64,000 nt of DNA from contig NZ_JQEZ01000005.1 in the NCBI RefSeq assembly GCF_000743705.1, forward strand, positions 1 through 64,000. The letters are read 5' to 3'. Source of the DNA: Ruegeria halocynthiae (GTDB taxonomy: Bacteria; Pseudomonadota; Alphaproteobacteria; Rhodobacterales; Rhodobacteraceae). The notes beneath the pieces are model-generated. The model did not search any database. It had not been told where the DNA came from and worked only from the letters and a program-made list of their open reading frames with translations. Positions 16,365 to 24,202 of the stretch are shown piece by piece (within the stretch, counting starts at the first letter, position 1; the number at the start of each line of letters is the position of its first letter). Made by a program: the position numbers and the translations under genes.

Positions 16365-16823
16365 TCAGTCATCAACCACAGAAAACAAGATCGGAACAGC
16401 CGGGCACGGCGCAAGATCGTTTTTGATCACGTCAGACAGCCGTGTCTGATGCAGGAACACATAGACATGGGCGCTCAGACCCTCCCAAAGGCGGTTGGTC
16501 AAAGACTGCGCCCGGCTTCCCGAAGACGCACCAGAAGCGCCCGCGCCTTTTTGCAAGGCATCAACGGTTTCATCCACGGCTGCCAAAATCTCGACCACAC
16601 GGATTTCCGAAGCGGCACGCGCCAGCCGATACCCACCACCGGGACCGCGAACCGACGCCACAAGTTCGGCGCGGCGAAGTTTGACGAACAGCTGTTCGAG
16701 ATACGGCAGCGATACGTCCTGCCTTTCGGAAATTTCGCTAAGCGTCACCAGCTCACCCGCCGGTTGAAGGGCGATATCAGCCAAAGCCACCATCGCATAA
16801 CGACCCTTTGTCGAAAGCTTCAT
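16365..16823 (-). CDS. iscR: Rrf2-family regulator IscR
   Basis: This 152-residue protein opens MKLSTKGRYAMVALADIALQP and continues with SLPYLEQLFVKLRRAELVASVRGPGGGYRLAR, the winged-helix DNA-binding domain of IscR. The three closely spaced cysteines that bind [2Fe-2S] in E. coli IscR are missing: the corresponding stretch reads KGAGASGASSGSRAQ. Only one Cys remains, near the C-terminus (APCPAVP). A single-Cys Fe-S-binding IscR is known from Rhodobacter sphaeroides, where it represses Fe-S genes. AAAGGGAACG precedes the chosen ATG. It leads the suf operon and probably autoregulates it. Confidence 0.93.
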   Translation of the reverse strand: MKLSTKGRYAMVALADIALQPAGELVTLSEISERQDVSLPYLEQLFVKLRRAELVASVRGPGGGYRLARAASEIRVVEILAAVDETVDALQKGAGASGASSGSRAQSLTNRLWEGLSAHVYVFLHQTRLSDVIKNDLAPCPAVPILFSVVDD

Positions 16824-16920
16824 TGTCGTTCCCTTTTGGCAGGTTGCGCGCGAAAACATTGACGCCGCCGCTGCCAATGCGTATCTCCCACTGACAGCGC
16901 CCTTGCGCAGAGTATCATAA

Positions 16921-16957
16921 TTAGAACCGTTCTAAGGTGCCTGACGATTAACGTCAA
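16921..16957 (-). promoter_or_regulatory. iscR-suf promoter with ICE-like palindrome and TGA-N9-TCA box
   Basis: TTAGAA-CCG-TTCTAA (16921-16935) is a perfect palindrome matching the Irr iron-control element. TGA-CGATTAACG-TCA (16942-16956) is a TGA-N9-TCA box of the RirA/IscR type described for Rhodobacterales. On the minus strand a TTGACG -35 (16957-16952) and a TAGAAC -10 (16934-16929) are 17 bases apart, so each box covers one promoter element. Iron- and Fe-S-responsive repression of the suf operon is the natural reading. Confidence 0.75.
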
Positions 16958-17002
16958 GTATATCCCTGGCACCAAGATGAAAAAGACAGGACCAAAGCAC
17001 AC

Positions 17003-17656
17003 ATGCCCGAGGTGATTTTTCCCGGACCCGAAGGCCGCCTGGAAGGCCGCTACCACCCGCAAAAGGAAAAAGACGCGCCGATCGCCATCGTGCTTCACCC
17101 GCATCCACAGTTCGGCGGGACCATGAACAACAAGGTGGTCTATAATCTGCACTATGCGTTCTACAACATGGGCTTTACCGTGTTGCGGTTCAATTTCCGC
17201 GGCGTAGGTCGCAGCCAGGGCGAATACGATCAGGGCGTGGGCGAGCTAAGCGATGCCGCCTCGGCGCTGGATTACTTGCAGTCGATGAACAACAACTCAA
17301 AGCACTGCTGGGTTGCAGGTTTCTCGTTCGGTGCGTGGATCGGAATGCAGCTGTTGATGCGCCGCCCCGAGATCACCGGTTTCATCAGCGTGTCGCCGCC
17401 CGCGAATATGTATGATTTCTCGTTCCTGGCGCCCTGCCCCTCATCCGGTCTGATCATCAACGGGTCGTCTGACCGTGTGGCACCACCGGCGGACACCACA
17501 TCCCTGGTGAACAAGCTGCACGAACAAAAAGGCATCACCATCACCCATAATGAGGTCGACGGCGCGGATCACTTCTTTCAGGACCGCCATATGGACACGA
17601 TGATCACGGATGTCAGTGATTACGTGAAACGCCGCCTGACCGAGAACACGCGCTGA
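17003..17656 (+). CDS. Alpha/beta hydrolase (COG2945 type)
   Basis: This 217-residue alpha/beta-fold protein contains HPHPQFGGTMNNKVV, FNFRGVGRSQGEYDQG (oxyanion region), the nucleophile-elbow-like AGFSFGAWIG with Ser in GFSFG, and a late Asp/His pair near VDGADHFFQDRH. The family is widespread; the substrate is unknown. It is transcribed divergently from iscR across a 179-base gap and starts an operon of three overlapping genes: its TGA shares a base with the next ATG at 17656. Confidence 0.88.
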   Translation: MPEVIFPGPEGRLEGRYHPQKEKDAPIAIVLHPHPQFGGTMNNKVVYNLHYAFYNMGFTVLRFNFRGVGRSQGEYDQGVGELSDAASALDYLQSMNNNSKHCWVAGFSFGAWIGMQLLMRRPEITGFISVSPPANMYDFSFLAPCPSSGLIINGSSDRVAPPADTTSLVNKLHEQKGITITHNEVDGADHFFQDRHMDTMITDVSDYVKRRLTENTR

Positions 17657-17901
17657 TGTCCGGCACCATCACGACCCTTGCGGCCAAACTGGCCGAAGAC
17701 ACGATGAAAGTGATGGACGAAACCGGGAACGACCGCTTCTTCGTAGAAGTGGGCGAACTTTTGGGTGCGTCCTCACAAACACTGGAAGAGGCGTTTCTAA
17801 CCGAAATCCGCGTGCGGCTGGCCGAACGGACGGCGCGAAAGTTCGTGGTGGAAACCCTGACCGAGCACCGCTCGAAACTGAAAGCGATCGAGAAGAAATG
17901 A
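17656..17901 (+). CDS. Small conserved-looking protein of unknown function
   Basis: This 81-residue, charged, probably all-helical protein (KLAEDTMKVMDETGNDRFFVE, then TLEEAFLTEIRVRLAERTARKF) has no recognisable motif, signal or membrane segment. It overlaps its upstream neighbour by one base and the downstream HD gene by four (ATGA, 17898-17901), so it is clearly translated as part of the operon. No function is assigned. Confidence 0.75.
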   Translation: MSGTITTLAAKLAEDTMKVMDETGNDRFFVEVGELLGASSQTLEEAFLTEIRVRLAERTARKFVVETLTEHRSKLKAIEKK

Positions 17902-19055
17902 CCAACAGGCTGTCTGCGCAAATCGAATTCCTGAAACGCGCAGACAGGCTGAAATCGGTTGATCGCGCCAACACCCTGCTGGATCAGTCCCGTCCCGAAA
18001 ATGCCGCCGAACACAGCTGGCAGCTGGCATTGTGGGCGCTGACGATGGAACCGCTGGCCGGGCCCGAGGTTCAAATTGATCGCGTCATCCAAATGTTGCT
18101 GCTGCACGATCTGGTCGAGGTCGTCGTCGGCGACCATCCAATCCATCTGGAAACGGACTGGGACGCCGTCGCCCGGGCCGAACGCGCAGCCGCTGAGGCG
18201 CTTTTCGGACTTCTTCCAGCCGATCAGGCCAAGACGTTTCTGAATCTGTGGCAAGAGTTTGAGGCTGATACAACGCCGGATGCGAAGTTCGCCAAATACC
18301 TGGATCGGTGCCAACCGATGTTTCAGGTCCTGTGCGCCCCGAAACCCAACCCGGATCACCTGACCGTTGTTCGCAACAATCTGGACGGTGGACGCGCGGC
18401 CTATCTGAGGACCGAGTTCCCCAAGGCTTACACCCTTGCGCGCGCCCTGTTGCAAGGTGACCGCCCCGCAGAAACCGCATTTTCCGCGCGCCTTCCGTTT
18501 TTGTCCGAAACCGACAAGTTGAAATCGGTCAACCGCGCCTCGCGCCTTTTACAGGGTGGCCGGTTCGAAAACTCGGCCGAGCATTCGTGGCACATCATGC
18601 TGTATGCTTGGGTTTTGTCCGAATACGCTGAACCCGGCGTTACAATCGACCGTGTTCTGAAGATGCTTCTGCTGCACGACATCGTCGAAATTGACGCCGG
18701 CGATCACCCCATTCACGGTCAGGTCGATCACGCAGCCCAAGAGGCCGAAGAACAGGCCGCCGCCAAACGGTTGTTTGGACTGCTTCCAACGGGCGAAAAC
18801 AGGGCGTTCATGTCCCTGTGGCAGGAATTCGAAGCCGCAGACAGCGCTGATGCCCGCTTTGCCAAGGCCATAGACCGGTTTCAAACCCCAATCGGGAACC
18901 TTGAAACAGGCGGAGGGTCATGGGTGGATTTCGATGTTACGCTTACGCAGGTGGAACAGCGCGTCGGCACGCCGATACAACGAGGGGCACCTAAGTTGTG
19001 GGCGTGGCTTCGCCCGCAGCTGACCTCATTTTTTGCGACAAAAGCCGACGCCTGA
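17898..19055 (+). CDS. Tandem HD-domain phosphohydrolase-like protein
   Basis: This 385-residue protein consists of two homologous halves of about 190 residues. Each has RxKSVxRAxxLL, AEHSW (metal His), LLLHD(L/I)VE (HD pair, H70/D71 in the first half), a GDHPIH stretch and FGLLP...LWQEFEA. This is the HD_3/YfbR-like (COG1896) fold, whose members act as 5'-deoxynucleotidases. Members are normally single-domain; a duplicated fusion is unusual. Both halves keep the His and Asp residues, so both may be active. A C-terminal 50-residue extension follows the second copy. Confidence 0.85.
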   Translation: MTNRLSAQIEFLKRADRLKSVDRANTLLDQSRPENAAEHSWQLALWALTMEPLAGPEVQIDRVIQMLLLHDLVEVVVGDHPIHLETDWDAVARAERAAAEALFGLLPADQAKTFLNLWQEFEADTTPDAKFAKYLDRCQPMFQVLCAPKPNPDHLTVVRNNLDGGRAAYLRTEFPKAYTLARALLQGDRPAETAFSARLPFLSETDKLKSVNRASRLLQGGRFENSAEHSWHIMLYAWVLSEYAEPGVTIDRVLKMLLLHDIVEIDAGDHPIHGQVDHAAQEAEEQAAAKRLFGLLPTGENRAFMSLWQEFEAADSADARFAKAIDRFQTPIGNLETGGGSWVDFDVTLTQVEQRVGTPIQRGAPKLWAWLRPQLTSFFATKADA

Positions 19056-19079
19056 CACCGCGCGATACTAGCCGCCCAA

Positions 19080-19107
19080 AGAAAAAGGGGCACGAATGCC
19101 CCTTTCC
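19080..19107 (-). terminator. Terminator between convergent genes
   Basis: On the minus strand AAAGGGGCA-TTCG-TGCCCCTTT is followed by a T-run, ending transcription of the small gene at 19126-19269. On the plus strand the same hairpin follows the HD gene but is followed by TTTCCCCC, a weaker terminator. Confidence 0.75.
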
Positions 19108-19125
19108 CCCAACTTCGGCGAGCGC

Positions 19126-19269
19126 TTAAACCTGTGTACCATTCACCCGCTCAACAAATTTGGCTGCATTTTTGTCGACGGACCCCCCGTCAGCAAGCCA
19201 CCCAAGCGCCGCTATCAATGCCGAAGCAACGATGACGGATATTGTAAACTTCGTCACATTAAAACTCAT
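19126..19269 (-). CDS. 47-residue membrane or exported microprotein
   Basis: The minus strand encodes a 47-residue protein starting MSFNVTKFTISVIVASALIA, with one hydrophobic segment (about 8-26) and a polar tail ending VERVNGTQV. An AAAGG sequence lies eight to nine bases before the ATG, and a good terminator follows the stop. The hydrophobic part could be a membrane anchor or a signal peptide. I recognise no family; the arrangement of RBS, frame and terminator supports a genuine gene. Confidence 0.55.
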   Translation of the reverse strand: MSFNVTKFTISVIVASALIAALGWLADGGSVDKNAAKFVERVNGTQV

Positions 19270-19453
19270 TAAACAAAACCTTTAAAAAACATCACTCTAA
19301 TACCAAAATGGCTCATGCGTGCATAGTCAGGTAATCCTGACCCTGTTTGCCCTTCTACAGCCCGCCAACCGACGCAGAGCCCCGATAACGGGACCAGTTT
19401 TTTCTTGCTGGCAAACCGTGTTTCATGCTCAACCACGGTAAAACATCAAAGAG

Positions 19454-19798
19454 ATGACTAAAGTGCCCAAAGCCTATCTGATCCTGTTGCTGGCCGTCGT
19501 CGCGGAAACCATTGGCACAACGGCGCTGCAAACCAGCCAGCAGTTTACCCGTCTGTGGCCCTCCGTTCTGGTTGTTGTCAGCTATGTGTTTGCGTTTTAC
19601 CTGCTTGGCCTGACGCTGAAGTATATGCCGGTCGGGATCGTCTATGCGATCTGGTCCGGGCTTGGCATCGCACTTATCGCGGCCATCGGTTACTTTGCGT
19701 TCGGGCAGAGGTTGGACTGGCCCGCTGTTATCGGCCTGGCCATGATTTTGACCGGAATCCTGATCATTCACCTGTTTTCCAGCACGACAAGCCACTGA
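19454..19798 (+). CDS. SMR-family multidrug efflux protein (EmrE/QacE-like)
   Basis: This 114-residue protein has four membrane helices. The essential membrane glutamate is Glu18 in LLAVVAETIGT, and VGIVYAIWSGLGIA and GLAMILTGILIIHLF match the SMR family. Members exchange protons for cationic compounds such as quaternary ammonium ions as antiparallel dimers in the inner membrane. It is a single gene with about 185 bases of non-coding sequence before it, and is followed closely by typA on the same strand. Confidence 0.93.
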   Translation: MTKVPKAYLILLLAVVAETIGTTALQTSQQFTRLWPSVLVVVSYVFAFYLLGLTLKYMPVGIVYAIWSGLGIALIAAIGYFAFGQRLDWPAVIGLAMILTGILIIHLFSSTTSH

Positions 19799-19874
19799 TG
19801 GGCGGTTAGGGCTGGTATAATTCGCCGTGCCACGTTATGCGCGCGGCAACTTCCCGTTCAAAGGCTGACCTCTC

Positions 19875-21692
19875 ATGGACCTGCGCAATATCGCAATCAT
19901 CGCTCACGTTGACCACGGCAAAACGACCCTGGTGGATGAGCTGCTCAAACAATCCGGCGCGTTCCGGGAAAATCAAGCCGTGGCGGAACGTGCCATGGAC
20001 AGCAATGACCTCGAGCGCGAGCGCGGGATCACCATCCTGGCCAAGGCGACCTCGGTCGAGTGGAAAGGCACGCGGATCAACATCGTCGACACCCCTGGCC
20101 ACGCCGACTTCGGTGGCGAGGTCGAGCGTATCCTCAGCATGGTCGACGGTGTCGTCCTGCTGGTCGATGCTGCAGAAGGTCCGATGCCGCAGACCAAGTT
20201 CGTCACCTCCAAGGCGCTGGCGCTGGGGCTGCGTCCGATCGTGGTGCTGAACAAAGTCGACAAACCCGACGCCGAGCCCGACCGCGCGTTGGATGAATGT
20301 TTCGACCTGTTCGCCAATCTGGGTGCCGATGACGACCAACTGGATTTCCCGGCGATGTACGCCTCGGGCCGCTCGGGTTGGGCCGATATGGAGCTGGACG
20401 GGCCGCGCAAAGATCTTGCCGCCCTGTTTGACCTTGTTGTCGATCACGTCCCAGCCCCCAAGCAGGCCGAGCACAAGGAAGAACCGTTCCGCATGCTGGC
20501 AACCACATTGGGTAGCGATCCGTTCATCGGCCGCATCCTGACTGGTCGCGTCGAAAGCGGCACGCTCAAGGCTGGTGACAACCTCAAGGCGCTCAGCCGC
20601 GATGGAACGCAAATCGAAAGCTTCCGCGCGTCGAAAATCCTGGCCTTCCGGGGCCTGGGCCAACAGCCTATTGATGTCGCCGAAGCGGGTGACATCGTCA
20701 CCATTGCAGGGATGAGCAAAGCCACCGTTGCGGATTCTCTGGTCGCGCCGCAGGTCGAAGAGGCCCTGCCCGCACAACCGATCGACCCGCCAACCATTAC
20801 CGTGACCTTTGGCATCAACGATTCCCCCCTGGCCGGCCGTGACGGCAAAAAGGTACAGTCCCGGGTCATCCGTGACCGCCTGATGAAAGAGGCTGAATCG
20901 AACGTCGCCATCCGCATCACCGACACACCGGGCGGCGAAGCCTTTGAGGTCGCTGGTCGTGGCGAATTGCAAATGGGCGTTCTGATCGAGAACATGCGCC
21001 GCGAAGGGTTCGAGCTGAGCATCTCGCGCCCGCAGGTTCTGTTCCGGGAAGAAGATGGCCAGCGCCTGGAGCCCATCGAAGAAGTCACCATTGATGTCGA
21101 TGACGAATACTCGGGCGCTGTGATCGAAAAGATCACAGGCACGCGCAAGGGCGAACTGGCCGAGATGCGCCCGGCCGGTGTCGGCAAAACCCGCATTATC
21201 GCTCATGTCCCGTCCCGTGGATTGATTGGTTATCACGGCGAATTCCTGACCGATACCCGCGGTACAGGCGTGCTGAACCGGGTTTTCCACGGTTGGGCTG
21301 CACACAAGGGTTCGATTCCGGGCCGTCGCGCCGGTGTTTTGATCTCAATGGAGAATGGTCAGGCCGTGGCTTATGCCCTTTGGAACCTGGAAGAGCGCGG
21401 CCGCATGTTTGTTAACCCGCAGACAGATGTCTATCAGGGCATGGTCATTGGCGAACACTCCCGCGACAATGATCTTGAGGTGAACCCGCTGAAAGGCAAG
21501 AAACTGACCAACGTTCGGGCCAGCGGTTCGGATGATGCCGTGCGTTTGACGCCTCCGATTCAGTTTTCTTTGGAAGAGGCCATTGCCTATATCGACGATG
21601 ATGAACTGGTCGAAGTGACACCCAACGCAGTAAGACTGCGCAAACGCTTTTTGGACCCGCACGAGCGGAAACGCATGTCCAAATCAGCGTAG
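19875..21692 (+). CDS. typA: Ribosome-associated GTPase TypA/BipA
   Basis: This 605-residue translational GTPase has G1 [12 protein letters not shown]2 region [13 protein letters not shown]3 [14 protein letters not shown] and G4 NKVDKP. EF-G-like domains III and V follow, then the TypA-specific C-terminal domain ([34 protein letters not shown]). The length is normal. TypA binds the ribosome at the EF-G site and helps assembly and stress adaptation. A strong terminator lies 80 bases downstream. Confidence 0.97.
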   Translation: MDLRNIAIIAHVDHGKTTLVDELLKQSGAFRENQAVAERAMDSNDLERERGITILAKATSVEWKGTRINIVDTPGHADFGGEVERILSMVDGVVLLVDAAEGPMPQTKFVTSKALALGLRPIVVLNKVDKPDAEPDRALDECFDLFANLGADDDQLDFPAMYASGRSGWADMELDGPRKDLAALFDLVVDHVPAPKQAEHKEEPFRMLATTLGSDPFIGRILTGRVESGTLKAGDNLKALSRDGTQIESFRASKILAFRGLGQQPIDVAEAGDIVTIAGMSKATVADSLVAPQVEEALPAQPIDPPTITVTFGINDSPLAGRDGKKVQSRVIRDRLMKEAESNVAIRITDTPGGEAFEVAGRGELQMGVLIENMRREGFELSISRPQVLFREEDGQRLEPIEEVTIDVDDEYSGAVIEKITGTRKGELAEMRPAGVGKTRIIAHVPSRGLIGYHGEFLTDTRGTGVLNRVFHGWAAHKGSIPGRRAGVLISMENGQAVAYALWNLEERGRMFVNPQTDVYQGMVIGEHSRDNDLEVNPLKGKKLTNVRASGSDDAVRLTPPIQFSLEEAIAYIDDDELVEVTPNAVRLRKRFLDPHERKRMSKSA

Positions 21693-21769
21693 GAAACACG
21701 CCGAATTACTACCTGAATTGGAAACAATGTCGCATTTATGCCGCATTTGCATCCAACCTCAGCATCGCA

Positions 21770-21810
21770 ACAAAAACAAAGCCCGCCTTCGTGGCGGGCT
21801 TTGTTTTTGT
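21770..21810 (+). terminator. Strong rho-independent terminator after typA
   Basis: An 18-bp perfect stem (ACAAAAACAAAGCCCGCC with its complement, loop TTCGT) contains a GC-rich core and is flanked by A-rich and T-rich arms, so it can work in both directions. Confidence 0.92.
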
Positions 21811-21966
21811 TTCTAAACAGCATTTTAAATCCCACTGACTTTGTCGTGAATACTCTCATGCGTTTGTTGTTGAAAATTTAACTCGTAAGAGATGTTTTTT
21901 TGTCTAAACTATGGCATGGTAGTTTAGTGCTTCGATGTGTTTTAACGAGTTTCAAGGAGTGGCGCC

Positions 21967-22830
21967 ATGCGCTTAAAATCAAACTTATTGTCTATTGTAT
22001 TTGTTTCCGCAACATTCCCATTGATTTCAGCAGGTGCGGCGCAATCAGCAGAAACGTGTACTATCAAAACGGCTCGCAAGTCAGTGTCCACCGACACACT
22101 TTGCGCATGTAAGGTCGTTGATGCAAGGATGTTGCGTTATATTCAACGCCGTGCGGATTTCGAACAAATCCTGGCTAACACGCTAGAAAGTTGTCCGGCT
22201 TTTGCGGCTGTTCTGACCGATATTCCAACAGCATCGATCAGTTCGGCAAGCGATAGGTCCAGTGACGGCAACGACACCTCGTCGGGGTCAAACGGCAACA
22301 ATAATGCCGGTGGCAACTCGTCAGGTGGTGAAAACGACAACGGAGGCGATAGCGGGAACGATAACGGCGATTCCGGGAACGATAACGGGAACGATAACGG
22401 GAACGATAACGGCGATTCCGGTAACGGCAACGGCGATAGCGGCGGCAACGATGGCAACGGGGGCGGCGGCAACAACGGCAGCGGTGGCAACGACGGTAAC
22501 GGCAACGGCGGCAACAACGGCGGCGGTGGCAACGACGGTAACGGCAACGGCGGCAACAATGACAGCGGTGGCAACTCCGGCGACGGCAACGGCGGCAATA
22601 ATGGCAGCGGTGGCAATACTGGTAACGGCAACGGCGGCAATAATGGCAGCGATGGTAACACCGGTAACGGCAACGGCGGCAACAACAGCGGAAATGACGG
22701 TGGAAACTCCGGTGGAGCTGGAACTGGCGGTGGCAGCGATGGCGGAAACGCGGGCGGTGCCGGTTCAGGCGGCGGTGCCGGAGGCGGCGGTAACGCCGGC
22801 GGCCCTGGCAGCGGCGGAACCTTCGATTAA
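21967..22830 (+). CDS. Secreted Gly/Asn/Asp-rich repeat protein
   Basis: This 287-residue protein has a Sec signal peptide (1 to about 28, ending SAGAAQSAE), a small domain of about 60 residues with four cysteines (31, 46, 48, 76), and then 190 residues of almost only Gly, Asn, Asp and Ser. The repeat unit is about 14 residues, of the pattern GGN-x-GNGNGGNN-x-S, repeated at least four times at the DNA level near 22480-22690. AAGGAG lies before the ATG. The low-complexity region is reminiscent of extracellular matrix or adhesin linkers. Function is unknown. A transglutaminase-like protease gene lies convergent just downstream. Confidence 0.8.
   Translation: MRLKSNLLSIVFVSATFPLISAGAAQSAETCTIKTARKSVSTDTLCACKVVDARMLRYIQRRADFEQILANTLESCPAFAAVLTDIPTASISSASDRSSDGNDTSSGSNGNNNAGGNSSGGENDNGGDSGNDNGDSGNDNGNDNGNDNGDSGNGNGDSGGNDGNGGGGNNGSGGNDGNGNGGNNGGGGNDGNGNGGNNDSGGNSGDGNGGNNGSGGNTGNGNGGNNGSDGNTGNGNGGNNSGNDGGNSGGAGTGGGSDGGNAGGAGSGGGAGGGGNAGGPGSGGTFD
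22340..22700 (+). repeat. Tandem GGC/AAC-rich coding repeat
   Basis: Imperfect copies of a unit of about 42 bases (GGCAACGGCGGCAACAAC-like) and shorter GGGAACGATAAC repeats near 22366-22415 encode the Gly/Asn-rich part of the secreted protein. Such tracts are prone to slippage. Confidence 0.85.
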
Positions 22831-22860
22831 GTCGGCTGCGTTTGACAAATGTCCAAACGA

Positions 22861-22886
22861 GAAGGGCGACCTATCCGTCGCCCTTC
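22861..22886. terminator. Hairpin between convergent genes
   Basis: GAAGGGCGA (22861-22869) pairs with TCGCCCTTC (22878-22886) around an eight-base loop, about 30 bases after the repeat-protein stop. The T-run is short, so the strength is uncertain. Confidence 0.6.
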
Positions 22887-22934
22887 GGTTCGAGCTGAAA
22901 TTGAAAACCTGGGGTCGTTGAACGCACCCTGCTT

Positions 22935-23558
22935 TCAGCTTTTTCCGTAAACGCCGACCCAACTGCTGGGCTTTTGGGGGTTCTGCATTCGCAAAAACAA
23001 ATACCGCGTGGCCGTCCACGGTTTGATCCGGTTTGTCAGATTATCCAGAACCAGGTCTCCCGCTGCGGATCGATAAACCAACACGGCATGAGAATTTCTT
23101 TGCGTGTCCAGTACAGTCGCAATCAGCAATTTACTTGGGTTGACGCCCGCTCGGATCAGGTCGCGTTTCTTCAAAAGGGCAAAATCTTCGCAATCCCCGC
23201 CTCTGGATGTTGGCAACGCCCAACGCTCGCTGGTTCGGTACTGCGATTGATCGGTCACCGATCGTGTCGTCGAATTCACCTTTTGGTTTACTCGCTTGAT
23301 AAGCCGCATTTCTTGCTGGCTCGACATAGAGCTTGAAGACTTGCCTGAGCACGCCCAATTGTATTCCCGGCAAAGTTGCTGCGCGCCTGCGGGCGGAGGA
23401 GATCCAGCCACACTTGGGATAAAGGCCCCTTCGGTCGCTTCGGCGCCCGAACCTAAAAGCAAAGGCCCCAGTGCGATTCCCGAAACAGCAACCATCCGCC
23501 CCGTCGAATTGACCAGCCGCGAAAAAGCGGCTCTAAGCTCTGCGCTCAACGATTTCAT
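22935..23558 (-). CDS. Bacterial transglutaminase-like cysteine proteinase (BTLCP, LapG-like fold)
   Basis: This 207-residue exported protein has an N-terminal signal-like stretch to about residue 43 (GIALGPLLLGSGAEA). The catalytic Cys is in SRGGDCEDFALLKK, the His in RNSHAVLVY and the Asp in LVLDNLTN: the Cys-His-Asp triad of family PF06035. LapG, the best-known member, cleaves surface adhesins in the periplasm under c-di-GMP control. I start it at 23558 (MKSLSAELRA) because GAGG precedes it. The neighbouring repeat protein could be a substrate, but this is only inferred. No LapD-like or type I secretion gene is in view. Confidence 0.87.
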   Translation of the reverse strand: MKSLSAELRAAFSRLVNSTGRMVAVSGIALGPLLLGSGAEATEGAFIPSVAGSPPPAGAQQLCREYNWACSGKSSSSMSSQQEMRLIKRVNQKVNSTTRSVTDQSQYRTSERWALPTSRGGDCEDFALLKKRDLIRAGVNPSKLLIATVLDTQRNSHAVLVYRSAAGDLVLDNLTNRIKPWTATRYLFLRMQNPQKPSSWVGVYGKS

Positions 23559-23576
23559 GCCTGTACCTCGATCCAT

Positions 23577-23820
23577 GCCTATCCAACGATTTGAGACAAA
23601 CAGGGCCGCTTGTTGTGTTCCAAACTATCTTCAGACGGAGCCGTTTGTGCAATCTGAAGCGAAGTTGCAAGCGAAAAGAGGCGGAAATTCGTCACTCAAT
23701 ATGACCATTTCAGGCAAGAATTGAGAAGCACAGGTCACAATCTATAGGTGAACCGGCGGTAATTGACTTTCGGAACTGGGTTCAAGTTGCTGAAAAATAA
23801 CGGCTGAGGTCATTAAGGCA
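23577..23820. other. Intergenic region without recognised features
   Basis: This is the region upstream of the BTLCP gene (minus strand), up to the terminator of the DUF1330 gene. I see no ORF with a ribosome binding site and no clear operator. Confidence 0.5.
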
Positions 23821-23849
23821 AAAACCGGGCAACAGCCGTAATTGCCCGG
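23821..23849 (-). terminator. Terminator of the alaS-DUF1330 transcript
   Basis: On the minus strand CCGGGCAA-TTACGGCTG-TTGCCCGG is followed by TTTTT, about 65 bases after the DUF1330 stop codon. Confidence 0.85.
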
Positions 23850-23913
23850 TTGGATCATTGGCTAAAATCCGCCCATTTGACCGAAAGACGGCCTGATGAG
23901 CGTCAGATCGTCG

Positions 23914-24201
23914 TTATTCAGTGATCTCTACCACGACCAATTCGCGCTCGCTGGCTCCGCGCGCGTGGTCAAGCGCCTGCTGATACTCGGGTGAATTGTA
24001 GCATTCGACCGCGGATTCGACCGACGGGAATCGGGCAACGACATTGCGAGGGCGCTCTTTCCCTTCCAGCTGAACGTATCTGGCAGCACGTGCGATAAAG
24101 GTGCCCCCATGTTTGGCAATGGCGGGTCCGGCCAGCTCGGCGTATTTGGCATACGCTTCTGTGTCGGTCACCGTGACATGAGCAATCCAAAGTGCACCCA
24201 T
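23914..24201 (-). CDS. DUF1330 family protein
   Basis: This 95-residue protein starts MGALWIAHVTVTD and carries AYAKYAELAGPAIAKHGG, then VARFPSVESAVECYNSPEYQQAL, the typical DUF1330 dimeric ferredoxin-like (YciI-related) fold. Function is unknown. GGAGGATAAG precedes the ATG, and the TAA within it is the alaS stop codon, so the gene is translationally linked to alaS. Confidence 0.9.
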   Translation of the reverse strand: MGALWIAHVTVTDTEAYAKYAELAGPAIAKHGGTFIARAARYVQLEGKERPRNVVARFPSVESAVECYNSPEYQQALDHARGASERELVVVEITE

Positions 24202-24202
24202 C

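Noticed and set aside
19806..21305. A 499-codon minus-strand open frame opposite typA
   Set aside because: It is an antisense shadow of a highly conserved GTPase gene.
22143..22685. A Pro/Leu-rich minus-strand frame in the Gly/Asn repeat
   Set aside because: It is simply the reverse reading of the GGC/AAC repeats; signal peptide and RBS support the plus-strand gene.
22340..22700. Regular short repeats resembling a CRISPR array
   Set aside because: The units are contiguous, in frame and code for Gly/Asn repeats; there are no unique spacers and no cas genes.
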